Shown: positions 6,695 through 16,066 of the stretch, in pieces
Numbering within the stretch: the stretch's first letter is position 1
Layout of the letters: every line of letters starts with the position of its first letter
Origin: Kiritimatiellia bacterium
Lineage (GTDB): Bacteria; Verrucomicrobiota; Kiritimatiellia; JAAZAB01
DNA: 64,000 bases
Reading direction: 5' to 3'
Assembly (NCBI GenBank): GCA_028718125.1
Contig: JAQUMN010000015.1
Coordinates: 1 to 64,000, forward strand
The notes under the pieces: model-generated
What the model was told of the DNA's origin: nothing
Database searches by the model: none
What the model saw: the letters and a program-made list of their open reading frames with translations, nothing else
Translations under genes and position numbers: made by a program

Positions 6695-7912
6695 GTGAAA
6701 AACAACGAACAATGGTTCCAACGCCTGCGCGTCAGGATTCCTTGGGGCAGCAGCACGTGTTCGAAGGCAGCTAAGTGGATGCCTGATGAGCCGTCCGTGA
6801 TTGTCCGGGGCAAAGGCTGTCGGGTCTGGGACGCGGACGGACGCGAGTTTATTGATTTCCGCAACGGCTTGGGACCGGTTACCCTCGGATATCAATTTCC
6901 CGCGGTTAATGAAGCAATTGAACGGCAATTAAAAAACGGCATTGTATTCGGTCATCCGCACCCCCTCGAAGCCGAAGTCGCCGAAATTCTTGCTGAATGC
7001 ATTCCTTGCGCCGAGCGCGTGCGTTTCCTGAAGACCGGCGGTGAAGCCCTGTCCGCTTGCATCAAATTGGCGCGCTATCATACCGGCCGCGATTTCATTA
7101 TTCAAATTGGTTACAACGGCTGGCTGAACAGTCTGGCAAGCGGCGGCCGCAGTCTGCCGGGCATGACGGTGGTAGAGGTTCCGCCCGGCGTGCCGACTGC
7201 CTTAAGTGCATTGCACCACGCCTGCGGTTGGAATGATTGCGCGCGTCTGGAAACATTATTCAGCGAGCACGGCGATAAAATTGCGGCTTTGGTTATCGCT
7301 GCTAATTACGAACGCATGGAGGAAGGTTCTTCATTTTATACTTTTGCGCATGAACTGACCAAAAAACACGGCACCGTGCTCATTTATGATGAAATTGTCA
7401 CAGGATTCCGGGTGGCTTTGGCCGGAGTTCAGGAATATTTCAAAGTTACGCCGGACATGGCGGTTTTCGCAAAGGGGTTTGCCAACGGCATGCCGCTCTC
7501 CGTCTATTGCGGCAAGGCGGAAATCATGGATAAGCTCGACAAGGCAATCGTGTCTTCAACTTATGGCGGCGAGACGCTTTCCCTTGCCGCCGCCAAAGTA
7601 ACGTTGGAAACTTATAAGGAGAAAAACGTGGTCGCTCATCTCTGGCGCATGGGCGAACAATTCTGTTCAGGTCTAAATTCATTGTTCCAAAAACATTCTC
7701 TTGCCATGGAAATCAAAGGATTCCCCGTGTGCCCGATTATTACGTTTGAACCCAACGCCCCGAAGGATTTGTGCGAAAGATTTTTCCGCTCCGCTTACCG
7801 GCATGGCGTTTCCTTGTACAATGTGCCTTATGTAAATTTCAGTCATCAGGAAAGCGATATCTGCGAAACCTTGGAACGTCTTGAAGAAGCGATTAAGTCT
7901 TTAAAAGGCTAA
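6695..7912 (+). CDS. Class III PLP aminotransferase / glutamate-1-semialdehyde aminomutase-like
   Basis: A 405-aa fold-type I PLP enzyme. It shows DADGREFIDFRNGLGP near the N-terminus, a KTGGEALSACIKLAR stretch (the family's phosphate-binding G-x-E-A region), YDEIVTGFR carrying the pyridine-nitrogen-binding Asp, and FAKGFANGMPLS with the Schiff-base lysine. The order and spacing are those of HemL-like aminomutases and class III aminotransferases. The GTG at 6695 is chosen because AAGGAGGG lies about 11 bases upstream; an in-frame ATG at 6611 would place the start before the promoter and operator. It is the first gene of the AraC-controlled run. In this context it more likely makes or degrades an amino sugar or amino-polyol than serves haem synthesis. 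The substrate is unknown. Confidence 0.88.
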   Translation: MKNNEQWFQRLRVRIPWGSSTCSKAAKWMPDEPSVIVRGKGCRVWDADGREFIDFRNGLGPVTLGYQFPAVNEAIERQLKNGIVFGHPHPLEAEVAEILAECIPCAERVRFLKTGGEALSACIKLARYHTGRDFIIQIGYNGWLNSLASGGRSLPGMTVVEVPPGVPTALSALHHACGWNDCARLETLFSEHGDKIAALVIAANYERMEEGSSFYTFAHELTKKHGTVLIYDEIVTGFRVALAGVQEYFKVTPDMAVFAKGFANGMPLSVYCGKAEIMDKLDKAIVSSTYGGETLSLAAAKVTLETYKEKNVVAHLWRMGEQFCSGLNSLFQKHSLAMEIKGFPVCPIITFEPNAPKDLCERFFRSAYRHGVSLYNVPYVNFSHQESDICETLERLEEAIKSLKG

Positions 7913-7914
7913 AA

Positions 7915-9420
7915 ATGATCGTTGACGTTCATGTTCATAGTTTGCCCCGGACAGACAGAGACATTTTACCGATGATGCGCGAAGAATGCCGCAGAAACGG
8001 CGTTTTGTTGTGTCTGCTCTCATCGCTCGGCAAAGACAACTGGCCACGGTTTCCGACAACAAAAGATATAAGCATGGCCAATCAGACCGCGTGTTCGCTT
8101 GCTGAAAATTCCAAAGGACTTTTGCGCTGGTATGTTTATATTAATCCGCAAAACTCCAATTGGCGTAAAGAACTGGATAAATGCGTCGCGCAGGGTGCGA
8201 TAGGGATCAAACTCTGGTTATCGCTTAAAGACAAACACGGCAAACTTACAAATACCAAAAAGGTGCTTCAATATGCCGCCTGTCTGAAGAAGCCCGTGCT
8301 CATTCATACCTTTAACAGGACCGATGAAAGTCTGCCGGGTGAAATTAATATTGCGGAATTCATGGAACTCGCCCGGCGGCATCCAAGGGCAAAAATGATC
8401 GCGGCCCATGCCGGTATTCATTGGCCGTCCGAGACCGGACTTTTTCAGCGTCTGCCCAATGTCTGGGTTGATATCTGTGGCGGGTACCCCCTCAAAGGTC
8501 AGGTTGAAGCTTTGGTGCGTGAAATCGGCGCGGACCGGATTCTTTTCGGCAGCGATTTCATGGGGCGCTCCCAGGCATCCCAAGTGGCCAAGGTAATGCT
8601 GTCCGATATTTCCGAGGAGCAAAAAGAAAATATATTTTATCGGAATGCGGCGTCGCTTTTCGGACTAAATATTACCCCGCAAAAGCATTTCGTGCCAGAA
8701 TTATATAACTGCCCCGTGGACGCAACCGAGGATCATTTTTGTTTTTGCGGTCAATGGCCGTTTTTCAAGTCAGCCTCTTCAACTCCAAAAGAATTGCATT
8801 CATTGTTGGTAAAAACCGGCATAAAACGGGCTTACGTTGCCGACTTAGGCGGTATTTACCGTCAGGATTTGGGAGCGGCCAATGCCGCCTTTTTAAAAGC
8901 TGTTCGGGAATTTGAGCGAATTAAACCGTTGGCAATAATTAATCCGCAGGTTGCAAACTGGCAGTCTGTTCTGGAAAGTATGTCACCGGAATTTGCGGGG
9001 ATAATCCTGTTTCCGTTTTTGCACGGATGGAGCTTGGCAGATGCGCGCTATAAAAACCTGTTTCGTTGGTGCCGGCAACATGAAATCAGGGTTTGGATAA
9101 ATTGTAGCATGGATGACGCGCGTTTTCGTCATCCCGGCACTGTTTCGCGAGCTGTTTCCGCAGAGGATTTGTTGAGTTACGGCGCCTTGGCGAAAACGTC
9201 CACAACGGTTTTTCAGGGAGTATCTAGAGATGTAATGGACGCATTCCTGAAACGTCATTCAAGGGATAAACGGTTCAGTTTCGAGATATCGCGCTTGACA
9301 GATGCCTCAGGCGCATTGCGCAATATGTTAAAAAAGTACGGCAAAGGCCGCCTGGTCATGGGCAGCGAATATCCGTTCCGTGACATGGCTCAAGTGCGCT
9401 GGACGAGCCAAAGAGTTTGA
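7915..9420 (+). CDS. Tandem amidohydrolase_2-type hydrolase
   Basis: A 501-aa protein with two TIM-barrel amidohydrolase units. Residues 1-265 are complete: MIVDVHVHS (HxH metal motif), GIKLWLS with a Lys, KPVLIHTFN with a His, MIAAHAGIHWP with a His, and RILFGSDF with the catalytic Asp. Residues about 280-501 look like a second, degenerate barrel. It ends in RLVMGSEYPF, a relic of the GSD motif, but the HxH is not visible. It starts two bases after the upstream stop codon, so the two genes are co-translated. Family members hydrolyse or decarboxylate small carboxylic or lactone compounds. The catalytic half should be active; the second half may be structural. Confidence 0.85.
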   Translation: MIVDVHVHSLPRTDRDILPMMREECRRNGVLLCLLSSLGKDNWPRFPTTKDISMANQTACSLAENSKGLLRWYVYINPQNSNWRKELDKCVAQGAIGIKLWLSLKDKHGKLTNTKKVLQYAACLKKPVLIHTFNRTDESLPGEINIAEFMELARRHPRAKMIAAHAGIHWPSETGLFQRLPNVWVDICGGYPLKGQVEALVREIGADRILFGSDFMGRSQASQVAKVMLSDISEEQKENIFYRNAASLFGLNITPQKHFVPELYNCPVDATEDHFCFCGQWPFFKSASSTPKELHSLLVKTGIKRAYVADLGGIYRQDLGAANAAFLKAVREFERIKPLAIINPQVANWQSVLESMSPEFAGIILFPFLHGWSLADARYKNLFRWCRQHEIRVWINCSMDDARFRHPGTVSRAVSAEDLLSYGALAKTSTTVFQGVSRDVMDAFLKRHSRDKRFSFEISRLTDASGALRNMLKKYGKGRLVMGSEYPFRDMAQVRWTSQRV

Positions 9421-9459
9421 TGTTCATGCGATGGATCGTGATCGAGTGAAGGTAATTTT

Positions 9460-11715
9460 ATGTCAAGGCAACTGCCGGAATCCGTTCGCTGGGTCTGGAA
9501 CGCGCGCTGGGGCAACTATTGGCTTGGCGACCGGGAAGTCCTTGAGTTTCGTCCGGCTGATTTTGACCGCAAAGCCCGCGATCTGAACAGGGCGGGAATT
9601 AATGCCGTGATCACGTTCGGATTTCATTTCCGATGGGGGTTTGTCAACGAATGGGCGTTGTTGTCGAAAACCCTCGAAAAAATATGCGCCAGTTGTCACC
9701 GGCACGGGATCAAAGTTGTCGAACATCACAGTTCCATCTTGACAAGCAATCCGTCCGGGGAGAAGGAATGGATGATGATGTCGCGCAAGTACGACAATGA
9801 TTCCTGTCCGGTTGACGTGCGGCGGCACCCGGAAATGCTGCGGACAATGGAACAAGGCGATGCGGAGTATCGGGGAATAAAACTTTCGTCATTGCGGCAG
9901 ATTGATCCGCGCACGGGTTGTTTTGCGCGGAGCAATTATCAAGGATGGGCATTTTGCTTCAATAATCCGGACTGGCAGAGATTGTACTTCGAATATTTGG
10001 AGAAGATCTATGCCTGCGGCGTGGACGGAATCATGACGGACGATATTCAGTTCTGGCCCCCTGGTTATGGATGCGGCTGCCTTCATTGCCGGCGTTTGTT
10101 TGAAAGCGAAACAAATTATCGCTTGCCTCCCGCAGGAAATGACGACCAGAACTTTTACGGTAATTTTGAGAATCCGGCCTACCGGGCCTGGATATTGTGG
10201 CGAATTGACTGCCATCGGAAACATCAGGCGCGATTGTTCAGGCATTTTCGCGGGAAGGGGCTGGAGTTGGCGAGGCCGATATACTGCAGTTCCAATACGA
10301 ACAGCTATACAACCGTGGGAACAGGAATGTCGCTGGATGACCTGGATGGCCTTTACACCGCGATTTTCACCGAGGTCAATACCTTTGACGTGCAGGCGCA
10401 TTGCTGGCTGAGAACAGCGGCGGAATCCTCGCAGCGCAGCGCTTTGGCACGGCGGAACCGTGTTCCGGCCATGTGTTTGTTTCATCCCCATAATGAAGAT
10501 GAAAATTTGTTTTGCTGGGGCATGACAAAGCTGTGGGGCCAGAATTATTATTACGGCGCCAATCGCCTGCCAAGTTCGAGAAAGGCGGCGGGAATTCCGC
10601 AAGGACCGTTCCGGTTCGAATCAAGTCATTCGGAGTTGTATCACCAGCCGGAATCGGCGGCGGAAGTCGGCGTATTGTTTTCGTCACGGACAGTGTGGCT
10701 GCACCGGGATACGGAGGGAAAGCCGGACCCGACTGTAATGAGCGACCCCGCCAGCACTGATTGCTGGGCCGGCTGGTGCGAATTGCTGATGTTGAACCGC
10801 GTTCCGTTTGACACGCTGATGGATCGCGACCTGGCTGACGAACGTGTTTTAAAAAAATACAAATTGTTGATTGTGCCGAATGCGGTATGCATGTCGGACC
10901 GGGAAACAATGGCATTGAAAAGTTATGTGGCGGCCGGGGGCCGTTTAATTATCACGCACCAGAGCGGCTTGAAAGACGAAACAGGCAAGTGGCGGAAACG
11001 GCATCCATTGGCGCGCATGATGGGAGTGGAATACCATGGCGTGGAGCATGCATCCCCGGATTGGACGGCGGTCGGGGAAAAATACGGTATAAAGCGCTGC
11101 CGGGCCCATAAAACTCCGATTGCGCTGTGGCGCGAGCGCCGGGGAATGGAAACATGGATGTATGCGGGAAAAGAGGGGCGCGTGGCCGTGGGAAGGAACC
11201 GTTACGGAAAAGGCGAAGCGATTGCGTTTGCGGGAAAACCGGGCAGAATAATCTGCATCAATCGCCAGCGGCGCTATGAGCGGAATGGAAAACGCTATGC
11301 GCATATTGATTATAACATGGATAAGAACGTTACGGCTTTAATGATGCGGGCCGTTCACGATTTGTATCGCGAACCGCTCTTGAGGACCGATCATGTGCCT
11401 TTTGGAATAGTAACCGGTCTGTATCGGCATGACGATCGGCAGGTGTTGCATGTGATGAATGCGGCCGGGGTTCTGGCAGACAGCGGAAAGGAAATTACGA
11501 TTCCGTCAAAACTGGCGTTTCCCTCCCCGGAGCGGCTGCCGGGCGGCGGTCGTGAAATGGAATTCTGGATTCGAACCATGAACCATTTTGCTCGCCTTTA
11601 TTCTCCTAACATGTGCGGACCACAAACACTCGATACTGTCAGGGATGGCCGCTATCTGCTGATCCGAATGCCGTCTTCGCTGTTGTGTTGTTATCAGGCA
11701 ATTGAAATATATTGA
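9460..11715 (+). CDS. GH42/GHL-like glycoside hydrolase with GATase-like domain
   Basis: A 751-aa protein without signal peptide. The N-terminal 400 residues read as a beta/alpha barrel of the beta-galactosidase or hypothetical-glycosyl-hydrolase (GHL) type, with GINAVITFGFHF, GIKVVEHHSS and DGIMTDDIQFWPPGYGCGC. The last carries acidic residues at the likely active site and a Cys-rich loop (CGCLHC). Residues about 440-600 resemble the trimerisation/glutamine-amidotransferase-like domain of GH42 enzymes (LLIVPNAVCMSDRE, YVAAGGRLIITHQSG). The start has a GAAGG element at good distance. It belongs to the same co-directional run. Predicted cytoplasmic glycan or glycoside hydrolysis; specificity unknown. 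Confidence 0.75.
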   Translation: MSRQLPESVRWVWNARWGNYWLGDREVLEFRPADFDRKARDLNRAGINAVITFGFHFRWGFVNEWALLSKTLEKICASCHRHGIKVVEHHSSILTSNPSGEKEWMMMSRKYDNDSCPVDVRRHPEMLRTMEQGDAEYRGIKLSSLRQIDPRTGCFARSNYQGWAFCFNNPDWQRLYFEYLEKIYACGVDGIMTDDIQFWPPGYGCGCLHCRRLFESETNYRLPPAGNDDQNFYGNFENPAYRAWILWRIDCHRKHQARLFRHFRGKGLELARPIYCSSNTNSYTTVGTGMSLDDLDGLYTAIFTEVNTFDVQAHCWLRTAAESSQRSALARRNRVPAMCLFHPHNEDENLFCWGMTKLWGQNYYYGANRLPSSRKAAGIPQGPFRFESSHSELYHQPESAAEVGVLFSSRTVWLHRDTEGKPDPTVMSDPASTDCWAGWCELLMLNRVPFDTLMDRDLADERVLKKYKLLIVPNAVCMSDRETMALKSYVAAGGRLIITHQSGLKDETGKWRKRHPLARMMGVEYHGVEHASPDWTAVGEKYGIKRCRAHKTPIALWRERRGMETWMYAGKEGRVAVGRNRYGKGEAIAFAGKPGRIICINRQRRYERNGKRYAHIDYNMDKNVTALMMRAVHDLYREPLLRTDHVPFGIVTGLYRHDDRQVLHVMNAAGVLADSGKEITIPSKLAFPSPERLPGGGREMEFWIRTMNHFARLYSPNMCGPQTLDTVRDGRYLLIRMPSSLLCCYQAIEIY

Positions 11716-11775
11716 TTTTTTGTGAAAAGCTCGGCCGGCATAAAGAAATATGGAAACGGAAACGATGGATAGATA

Positions 11776-14700
11776 ATGAAAACGATAAAAAGCATTCGAT
11801 GGATTTTAGTTCTCTATTTATTATTCACCCTGGCAGAACCACCCAAGGCTGCGCCGTTAGCTGCGCAAGCTTATGTCGGAAAGGAAGTTTTAGAAGAACT
11901 GCTTCCGGTCTGGAACAGATTGAGGGATTTGATTGTTTTGCTTGATTCAGCTCCGTCCCCTTCCGGGGATGTTAAGAAGCTGAAGGATGAAATACAAACC
12001 GCGATTTCCGAATTGGACAAGGCAATCTATCGCCTGGATGCGGAATATACGCCGGAAACGAAGGCGGTTTTTGAAAATGAAGCGGAAAAGGTAAGGGAAC
12101 AATATTCCAGCAAAGAGAGGGAATGGCGGAAAAGGGTGATGGAAATATTGGGCCGGGATGACTTGCCTTATGTCTCCGTCCCTCTTTTAACGGACAAGGA
12201 GAAAGAGCAGTTGTACTCCAAATATCTCCGGCTTGCCGAAAAGGATAATTGCGTTGAACGCGCAAAAGGTGCCAGAGGTATGGGCGCAATCGGCGAAAAA
12301 AAAGGCATTCCTGCCTTAATCAAGATGCTTTTCGATCCGGTTGAAGATGTGAGGGTAAAGGCAATCACTTCCCTGGCCTGGCTTCAGGCAACAGAGGCAG
12401 TGCCTTTGCTGTCAGAGCTGCTCCAGAAGGATACGAATAAATGGATAAAGAGAAGATGCGCCCAGGCATTGGGTCAAATCGGGAACAAAAGCGCCGTTCC
12501 TTTGTTGATGAAGTATATCGAAAATGAAGACCCCTATCTGGCGGAAAACGCGATTCTTGCCCTGGGTTGGCTTCAGGCAAAAGAAGCGGTTGATGAACTG
12601 ATAAAAGTTCTTGAAGAAAGAAAGGTGGACCTCCCTGTGAGAGAAGCCTGGCAACAAGCAGTTTCTCCTTCAGCCTGCGCCGCCATTGCCTTGGGTTGTC
12701 TGGGAGACAGGAAAGCTTTGGAGCCGCTTCGGGAGGTATGCCGGACATGCGTATACCCGATGCCTTTTGGAAAAAAGGCCGGTAAATACGAGCTTCTATA
12801 TATGGAACGCAATTGCGCAAGAAGTCTTGAAGGGGTGCTTAAGAACAGTGCTGTTTATGCTTTAAATTGTTTAGGAGACGACTCCATAACAAAGACAAAA
12901 GGAAGTCGCTTTTATTTCGATGCGGAAGAAATAAAAGCGGGCCGGAAAGAATCATTGCCGGGAATCAAACAGCCGGATTTTAGCGCCCATCCCTCTTTTT
13001 ATGACTTCAGCCGGAATACCTTCATGAGAGCCTTCCATGCTTTGGCATTTCCCGCATATGTACAGGAAAAAACCATCAAAACGGTCTCAGGATATAAAAT
13101 TGAGGAATTGACCAATCAGGATTTGCCTTTTCTCTATCGCCTTGCGGCCTCAAGCGGAGCCAATATATGGAGATTACTGTGGACTTGCGCTCTGCCTGAT
13201 TCCTATTCAGAGATACGCAAACGGTTGGAATATCAGGGAAAGATCGGGTTAAAGGATCAGATATTCCATCCTGGAAGCACCAAGGCGGACATTACGGCTT
13301 TAGCGGCGCGTTATGGCGATTTGCCGGCCTTGCAGAGCATTGAACGGGAAGAATGGGAGTTTTCCCTTACCGTACTCTGGCGCACCGGGGAAAAAATTGA
13401 TGATCGCTTTAAACAGTATCTTTCCTCCAAATATACGGAAGATGAGTTGAAGTCATTTGGGATTGATTTGGATAAGGTCCATATTCCCCCCTTGAAGTCC
13501 GGTCATTTTTATCCGCCGGAACTTTCACCAGTCCTTTTCACCGAATATAACGATATGTGCGATGAAAATTTTCTAGAATTTTTCAAGGAATTGGGGCAAT
13601 TTATCCATATGCTGCGCAGGGGAACAGATTGTCGGTATGCTTTTTCCCAAAGGTATGCCAATGGTTATCCGGGAAGATACTTGGAACTTTCCGATGTGGT
13701 TGACAGTAGCGGCCCTGAAAACGGTTCCGATCAGGTGGATGCGGTGACCTCATTTTGGACGGAATTGGGCAGAAACGGTGAGGCGCGTTCCTCGTATATT
13801 TTTCACTGGCCGGGCGTCCACCCATATAAACGTCCATCCCCATCCGAAGAATACGTGGAAAAGGGCATGGCTTCCGGTCTTGCTCATAGCCAGGGGATAC
13901 TCGCTTGGGACATGAAGACCTACTATTACTGGGCTGACGCTCTCTTTGGTGCGCCCCCCCCGGGAACGAGGTTTTACAGGAACAACAAGATGGACGTAAT
14001 TGCGGGCTACTTCAAGTTAGCCGGGAAAACAGAGCCATATCTGGTAAAAACCAGGATAGCCACTCCCCTAGCCCTCCTTTTCAGTGAAAGGACGGGCAGG
14101 TCTCCTTTCTATGCCAAAATCAACCCGTCGGGTTATGCGAATGATTATTCCAACATGCAGACAGATATCTGGAAGAAGCTGCTGGAAGCGCATATTCCGG
14201 GCGAGCCCATAATTGTGGAAACCATCGCCGAGCGTGGCACGGAAGCGCGTGGAATCGAAAGTGCAAAATTAAGCCCATACAAGGTGTGCATCCTGGCAAA
14301 CGGCCGGACATTAACCGAAGCTGAAGAAGAAACTTTACGTAAATATGTAAGGGGAGGCGGTGTGTTGATCGCAACATCCCAGACCACTCTTTATGACCGC
14401 TGGGGAAGAAAAAAAAAGGATTATGGACTCGCCGACGTATTTGGCGCGAGTTATGAGAACGACGGGAAGGGATGTATGAGAGTCGAGATCAAACAAAAAA
14501 GCGAGACTCTGCAAAAACTTATTCCTGAAAATTTGAATAAATGTTTTTTGTCTAAAAATGGCGCGTCATTTAATTATGACTCGGTTAAAGACATCAAAGG
14601 CGAAGTCATTGCCAAATATGAAAATGGCGTTGCCGCAGTCATTCTCCATCGCTTTGGAGGCGGCTATTCCGTCTTTTTTGCCGGCAGTCTTTCCAATTTG

Positions 14701-15057
14701 GATTCGCCCGGATGGGCTGAACTCCTCAAGTGGACTCTTGATGGCGTAAACGCAAAACTCCCTGTGGAGGCAATTGACGCGTCCGCCGCCGTTGAAGTGG
14801 TTCCCAGGCTTCAGCTGGAGACAGGCAGGATTATTATTCACCTGGTGAACTGGACAGCAGAAGATGGGACAGGCGTGGAGACCCGAAGCTCGGAGGGAAA
14901 AAACGTAATAACACTCAAACTCAATCTGCCGGATGCAGGGAGAATGTTTTACAGTTCCGACGGGAAGGAGATAGCCCCCGGGCGGAAAGACGGAGACTTA
15001 ATTATTTCCGTAAGGAATTTCAAGACTTATGAAATGATCGTGGTGGAAAAGAAGTGA
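11776..15057 (+). CDS. Exported HEAT-repeat protein with GH-like barrel and GATase-like domain
   Basis: A 1093-aa protein. Signal peptide at 1-30 (IRWILVLYLLFTLAEPPKA). A predicted coiled helical region runs to about 150. HEAT or PBS-lyase-type repeats follow at about 155-330, with recurring GxIGEKKGIPALIKML and ALGQIGNKSAVPLLMKY units. A large domain at about 400-850 looks like an enlarged glycoside-hydrolase barrel. A GATase-like module lies at about 855-960 (KVCILANGRTLTEAEE, YVRGGGVLIATSQTT), followed by a beta-sandwich tail. It is clearly paralogous to the product of 21831-25751: both share the KYxxxELxxFGI...IPPL block and the LRxGT motif. No catalytic residue can be assigned with confidence. 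Probably periplasmic and glycan-related. Confidence 0.75.
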   Translation: MKTIKSIRWILVLYLLFTLAEPPKAAPLAAQAYVGKEVLEELLPVWNRLRDLIVLLDSAPSPSGDVKKLKDEIQTAISELDKAIYRLDAEYTPETKAVFENEAEKVREQYSSKEREWRKRVMEILGRDDLPYVSVPLLTDKEKEQLYSKYLRLAEKDNCVERAKGARGMGAIGEKKGIPALIKMLFDPVEDVRVKAITSLAWLQATEAVPLLSELLQKDTNKWIKRRCAQALGQIGNKSAVPLLMKYIENEDPYLAENAILALGWLQAKEAVDELIKVLEERKVDLPVREAWQQAVSPSACAAIALGCLGDRKALEPLREVCRTCVYPMPFGKKAGKYELLYMERNCARSLEGVLKNSAVYALNCLGDDSITKTKGSRFYFDAEEIKAGRKESLPGIKQPDFSAHPSFYDFSRNTFMRAFHALAFPAYVQEKTIKTVSGYKIEELTNQDLPFLYRLAASSGANIWRLLWTCALPDSYSEIRKRLEYQGKIGLKDQIFHPGSTKADITALAARYGDLPALQSIEREEWEFSLTVLWRTGEKIDDRFKQYLSSKYTEDELKSFGIDLDKVHIPPLKSGHFYPPELSPVLFTEYNDMCDENFLEFFKELGQFIHMLRRGTDCRYAFSQRYANGYPGRYLELSDVVDSSGPENGSDQVDAVTSFWTELGRNGEARSSYIFHWPGVHPYKRPSPSEEYVEKGMASGLAHSQGILAWDMKTYYYWADALFGAPPPGTRFYRNNKMDVIAGYFKLAGKTEPYLVKTRIATPLALLFSERTGRSPFYAKINPSGYANDYSNMQTDIWKKLLEAHIPGEPIIVETIAERGTEARGIESAKLSPYKVCILANGRTLTEAEEETLRKYVRGGGVLIATSQTTLYDRWGRKKKDYGLADVFGASYENDGKGCMRVEIKQKSETLQKLIPENLNKCFLSKNGASFNYDSVKDIKGEVIAKYENGVAAVILHRFGGGYSVFFAGSLSNLDSPGWAELLKWTLDGVNAKLPVEAIDASAAVEVVPRLQLETGRIIIHLVNWTAEDGTGVETRSSEGKNVITLKLNLPDAGRMFYSSDGKEIAPGRKDGDLIISVRNFKTYEMIVVEKK

Positions 15058-15069
15058 AGGATGGACAAA

Positions 15070-16038
15070 ATGAGGAAATGTAATTTGGTTATCGGCTTGG
15101 TGTTGTGGGTGGGAACAGGCGTAAGCAGTTTTGTCCTTGCCCAGGAGATGATATCCGGCTGGCCCAAATTGGATGAGCATGGAATCCCGATGAGTTGGTA
15201 CGCAGCCGCGCACAAATGGATTGGCCCCAGGGTGTTCGGAGATCTAAACGGAAACGGCAGTGAAGACGTGGTGGTGGCAAAAGGCCCCGGGATTGCCGTC
15301 TTTCAGAAAGATAAGGATGGCAAATGGACGGAAATTGCTTCCTATGTTCATCCCACCGGCACCGCGGATGTGAGAAGTATGGCCATCGGAGATACGGACG
15401 GTGACGGTAAAAAAGAAATTTATTTAGGAACTGCTCAGGGCGGGAATCCGGCCAATGCCTGCCGGGTATATATCTTTGAGCATGCCGAAGGCAATAATTT
15501 CTCCCAGGTGGGAGTTCTTGGCCCATATGGAAGGGATGGAGTAAGACACCTGGAAATTGCCGATGTCAATGCAGACGGGAAACAGGAGGTCATTGTTACC
15601 CATGCCCGGCTCAGGTTCTATGCATCTAAGGAAGATAACATCTGGGAAGAGGTCTGGAAGAATGCCGAGGATAACGATGACGGCCATTATTTCAATGGAG
15701 CGGCAGTTGCCGATTTAGACAACGACAATAAACCGGAACTTTATGTCGGCGTTGAGCAGTATGATTCCGGCGTTAAAAAAGACCACGGCTGGCTCTATGT
15801 TTACGAGATGGCAGGAAAGAACCAATACGGGAAAATATGGGAATGCGACGATATGGGGGCTTATGTCACTGATGTCAGGTTGCTGAATGAAAAGGAGACA
15901 GGAAAGGTATTTGTCGCCGGGCAACTGAAAACAAGCCCGAGCACGTGGGCTTTGTTCGAGCCTTCCGGAAAAAAGTCTTATTCTTTCAGGGGTGTGAAGT
16001 CGCAAAAAGATGTTGATGTGTTATTTGAGGCGCAATAA
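15070..16038 (+). CDS. Exported FG-GAP/VCBS repeat protein
   Basis: A 322-aa protein with a signal peptide (MRKCNLVIGLVLWVGTG...VLAQ). At least four calcium-binding FG-GAP-type repeats follow: DLNGNGSEDVVV, DTDGDGKKEIYLG, DVNADGKQEVIV and DLDNDNKPELYVG, spaced about 60 residues apart as in a beta-propeller. The ATG at 15070 has GAAGGA eight to nine bases upstream and is preferred over the ATG at 15061. It follows the HEAT protein by a few bases and is likely co-translated. Such propellers usually bind ligands or partners and are not enzymes by themselves. Confidence 0.82.
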   Translation: MRKCNLVIGLVLWVGTGVSSFVLAQEMISGWPKLDEHGIPMSWYAAAHKWIGPRVFGDLNGNGSEDVVVAKGPGIAVFQKDKDGKWTEIASYVHPTGTADVRSMAIGDTDGDGKKEIYLGTAQGGNPANACRVYIFEHAEGNNFSQVGVLGPYGRDGVRHLEIADVNADGKQEVIVTHARLRFYASKEDNIWEEVWKNAEDNDDGHYFNGAAVADLDNDNKPELYVGVEQYDSGVKKDHGWLYVYEMAGKNQYGKIWECDDMGAYVTDVRLLNEKETGKVFVAGQLKTSPSTWALFEPSGKKSYSFRGVKSQKDVDVLFEAQ

Positions 16039-16066
16039 AAATGACATCGTGTAGCAGGAAAAACAG

